Source: Gorsachius magnificus
Taxonomy: Eukaryota; Chordata; Aves; Pelecaniformes; Ardeidae
Length of the DNA: 64,000 bases
NCBI GenBank assembly: GCA_034008185.1
Contig: CM067082.1
Location: forward strand, 124,373,988-124,437,987
Direction: 5' to 3'
Below, piece after piece: positions 60,701-64,000 of the stretch (its first letter is position 1; each line of letters opens with the position of its first letter). A model generated the notes under the pieces. It saw only the letters and a list, made by a program, of their open reading frames with translations. It did no database searches and was not told the DNA's origin. Position numbers and translations under genes: made by a program.

Positions 60701-63700
60701 ACATAAATTTTTAAAGCTTCTCAAATAGAACCTGCAAACCTGCATGATTTTAGTCACTAATCTTTCCCATTTAAGCAGTCAAGGAAAAGCCTTACTTATT
60801 ATCACAGGATATCAAGATAAAGGATTGCACATCCTTTATTCTTCAGCATCACTTCTTCAGCTTTCCAATTTTGCAGTAAAACTGCATCTTAGCAGTTGCA
60901 ACTCATACACTTTCCTGTATACAAGAGTCTGTAACACATTCATGCAAGAAAACTCAACAATTTTAAGTAACTACTATGATGTCAAATAATCTCTCTCTCT
61001 CAATCAATTTTAGGCTTCAAAGCTAATTTGCAAAATAATAACTCCCATAACCCCAGCTGGACAAATAAAGAGAGCTAATGCATGGTACCTAGGAAGTACT
61101 TTCCTACAGAGTGACTCACCACTGAAGATCATGGTTATTAGGCTTGGCCATCCATCATAAGTCAAAACAAGTTTCCTTTACTACATATTGCACCTGCATT
61201 CCTATTCTTGTTCACCTGAAGTAGTAAGCATAAAAACCTACTCTTTGAGGCAAATAGGGCAGAAAGGGAAGAAAAGGACTTAACTTTAATGGTCCACAGA
61301 AATCATGGGTGTTGAGCTTTAGAAAAATGAATCTTGGAAGGAAGAGAAATTTAAGACTAAGAAAAGCACACTTCTAGTTTCTCGTACTTAGTTCCCCAGA
61401 ACAATTTGTATAGATTTCCTGTTGCTGTTGTGCAACCAGCACTCAGCAGCCAAAAAGATGACAGCATTAATGACAGAGAGTTATCTCAGTAGCATGCACC
61501 TTACTGCAAAATCTGAGGAACACTTTGCAAAACGTACCTAGAGCCAGAGTGGCTAATGTTGCAAAAAAAGATAATTTGTTCAACTGCATATTCTAAAAAT
61601 GAAAAAGTCGGCTGCAACTGACACCCGTACTTCAATGTACATTACTAAAGGACAGCTACGTAAAGTTAATGACAGCCTGCAGAGTTCCAAAGCTCTACAA
61701 GCATCAGAGCAGCAACTCACCCATTCAACTACTTGTTGATGCAAAGCAATGCGGGAAAAGAGGTTTCTCATCTCCCCTTCCTCTGCATAAACCAACTACA
61801 GTCAGCTTGTAAACCTCCTTTACTGTAACAATCTTTCTCCACAATGAAATACATTTTCTATATATATTTACATATATTTATTTTTACATTTATTTATAAT
61901 ACAACATATTAATAATAACAACATATTTTGCATATATATATGATAATACTTTGACAAAGATATAGCTAAGATTTTAAAATTTAAAAGTCTGTGGCAATAG
62001 TTTATAGTCAGAGATCATGTTTTTCCAGAGAAAATCTACTAGGAAGAGTTTCATGCTGAAGAATGAAATGCAAACAAATTATGTCTTAAAATTAAAGACA
62101 ACACGGTGTTTCAGTATTTACGCAGAAGATGATGTGATTCAGTGCTACTTAAATGGTATGCAGACAATTCTGCCCGCTCTTCTATCCTGAAGCAGTGGTT
62201 TATAAAGATTTATGAAGAAACTATGTGACAGAGGAAGAATTCCTCAGAATAGAAACTGTAAGGGCTAATACAAGGGACCCACACATTCTGTAGAGAAGAA
62301 CAGTTTGGAGTAGAGAGAGGAACTGGGGCCACTGGACTACTACAAGAAATTTGGCTTATCACAGCACAGCATGGTGTCCAGATGCTACTACAGGCAGAAA
62401 GTTTCCAGTGCAAACTGCAGCATCAGCTAGACATGTCTTTTCTACTCCCTACAGGGACATTGCATCAAGTTTCTATCTTTTGATCTTTCACCTGTTGCCA
62501 TTTTGACAATATTTGTAAGAACTTGTTATTCTCTCCTCCAAAAGCTTCTGATGTCAAATGGCTCCGTGTGTTCAAAAATTACGGAAGAGCACCATAATTA
62601 TGTTTAACTTCTGTGAAAAATACTTAAAAAGCATGAGATTTAAGATAGCAAAAAGTAAATTCGAACACAAAGACAAAACAATGCCCCAAAAGTTTCATGA
62701 AGGTACTTTAATGACTTTTCAAAAACATAAGGCTTTACCCAAGTGCTTCAAGGACAACCTGAAGTCACTTCAGTACTTCGAGAGAGAATTTTTCCCAGCT
62801 GGTAGTATCTTTCATTAAACTGAAAGCCAGTTTTCTTTTTATTACTTTATTAAACATAGGAAAGAGCTACCACAAATACCACAAAGACAGACCTATACAG
62901 AAACAAATATCTACCACGGAGCTACAGTTTCACAAAATTTAGTCTTGCATAATCAAGTAGAGGTTTCAGTCAAAGCAAGGCAATGCCTCTGGTTGTTCTG
63001 GATGCTGTGGCCTCAGATGGAAAGAAAATATGGTCAATTTATTAGGTATGCCAAAGGAGCTGGAACCAGAAAAATAGCTTGTTATACTACCGCTAAGGCA
63101 AGAGACCTTCAAAAAACCCCCAATTTTCATAGTCATTGAAAAAAACCAGTCAAAAAAGGTGTATTTAGGATGAGTGTTCAAGAACACTTCTCTGCAGATG
63201 AACATAAGTAGTTCTCTGCATACTGAACCTTCGAGCAAATAGGTAACTGAAACCCCAAATACCAGCTGTGCAGCAGAATGTCAGATGCACTGCATGGAAC
63301 CTAGCAGTAGACCTAAGAAATGGAGGTTTTTAAGTTTACTTTTATGGAACATCTCCCTCTACTCCATCACCCTGCCCCAACTCTCAGGTTATTCTACAGC
63401 TTATAGCTACAACAGAACGTGGCCCAGTTCTTTTTTCCAACTAACAGTTCCTTTTTCCCCTTAACTCTGAAATAGCAGTAGGACTAGAAAGAAACATTTT
63501 GACTGTTAGTCTCTACAGTCTGACTAGAGGAGCTCAATACCTGATAAAATGTAACAAAAAAGAAAAAAATGAAATGCCTATCTTACACACTTCTGCCATA
63601 TGGAAACTAAAATATTGGTCTCAAAGTGTGTTTTTCAACCTCTCAGTTTGATTTCTGTATATTACCAAGGAAATATTAATAGCCTAATCCTGAAAGGACA

Positions 63701-64000
63701 GAAGGCAGCTGACATGAAAAAATGCAAGCTAAGTTTCCAGTACTCTATTTTTTGGGGGGGAGGAGTCAGGGTTTTGACTACAATTTAGCTAGCTTACATA
63801 TTTTACACTTGAATAGAAAGTTCATGAATGTCCTTGAAGTAAACGTTTTGGCTATATGAAATGTTATCTTCATATTGATCAGGATAAAAATAAATACACC
63901 TCTATGCACAGAAGGGATTAGTTAACAGGTACATACATGGAAAATCCTTTCAACAGAAAGGAAGATAGCAGACCTTAAAAGTAAGTTAAAATGCATAGCA
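57749..64000 (-). other. SP4: SP4 intron to right edge
   Basis: AT-rich sequence with no exon, CR1 or LTR that I can recognise. A marked AT-repeat stretch lies at about 61855-61945. The large Q-rich SP4 exon is not visible and is presumably beyond the window. Confidence 0.6.
61855..61945. repeat. AT-rich low-complexity tract
   Basis: Repeated tatat/ttta units (tatatatttacatatattt and following) in the SP4 intron. Confidence 0.75.

Overview
The window is vertebrate, almost certainly avian, genomic DNA. At least six copies of the CR1 LINE carry the typical bird 3' end (a 'ggtcccttccaac'-type tail followed by ATTCTATG-like octamers), and one solo LTR is of an avian endogenous-retrovirus type. 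Both recognisable host genes lie on the minus strand. On the right is the 3' end of SP4, a Sp/KLF zinc-finger transcription factor, with its last three coding exons between 54868 and 56796. On the left is DNAH11, an axonemal outer-arm dynein heavy chain, with remnants from about 40.1 kb down to the left edge. SP4 followed by DNAH11 in the same orientation matches the human 7p15.3 order, which supports orthology.

The main discovery is that DNAH11 is broken here. I could align 19 exon remnants, in the correct order and orientation, to the tail and linker of DNAH11. Many have correct length, phase and splice sites. The series carries in-frame stops at 13208-13210 (TAA), 12758-12760 (TAG), 6998-7000 (TGA) and 1419-1421 (TGA). 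It has frameshifts at about 33894, 28775, 13162, 7025, 292 and 219, a damaged 3' exon end at 18353, an out-of-phase junction at 11277, and two GC donors at 17464 and 16522. No exon is visible for roughly 650 tail residues between 18.65 and 21.74 kb. This reads as a unitary pseudogene still in its original place, not a retrocopy, because introns are kept. The remnant leaves the window before the motor (AAA1) begins.

Layout from left to right. 1-8.4 kb: DNAH11 linker exons, interrupted by a solo LTR (2565-3088) abutting a long 5'-truncated CR1 (about 3098-5827). 8.4-18.6 kb: dense DNAH11 exon remnants. 18.6-40.1 kb: sparse tail exons in long introns with old and young CR1 fragments. 41.8-42.9 kb: a strong CpG island with poly-G tandem repeats, the probable ancestral DNAH11 promoter. 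43-51 kb: intergenic DNA with another CR1 (47411-48938). About 51.2-54.9 kb: the likely SP4 3' UTR. 54.9-64 kb: SP4 exons and intron. SP4 looks intact. The contrast between an intact SP4 and a decayed DNAH11 a few kilobases away argues against sequencing error as the cause of the lesions.

Limits: homology calls are from memory of the human DNAH11 and SP4 proteins, with no alignment program. Coordinates of exons with clear splice sites should be exact; those marked approximate are not.
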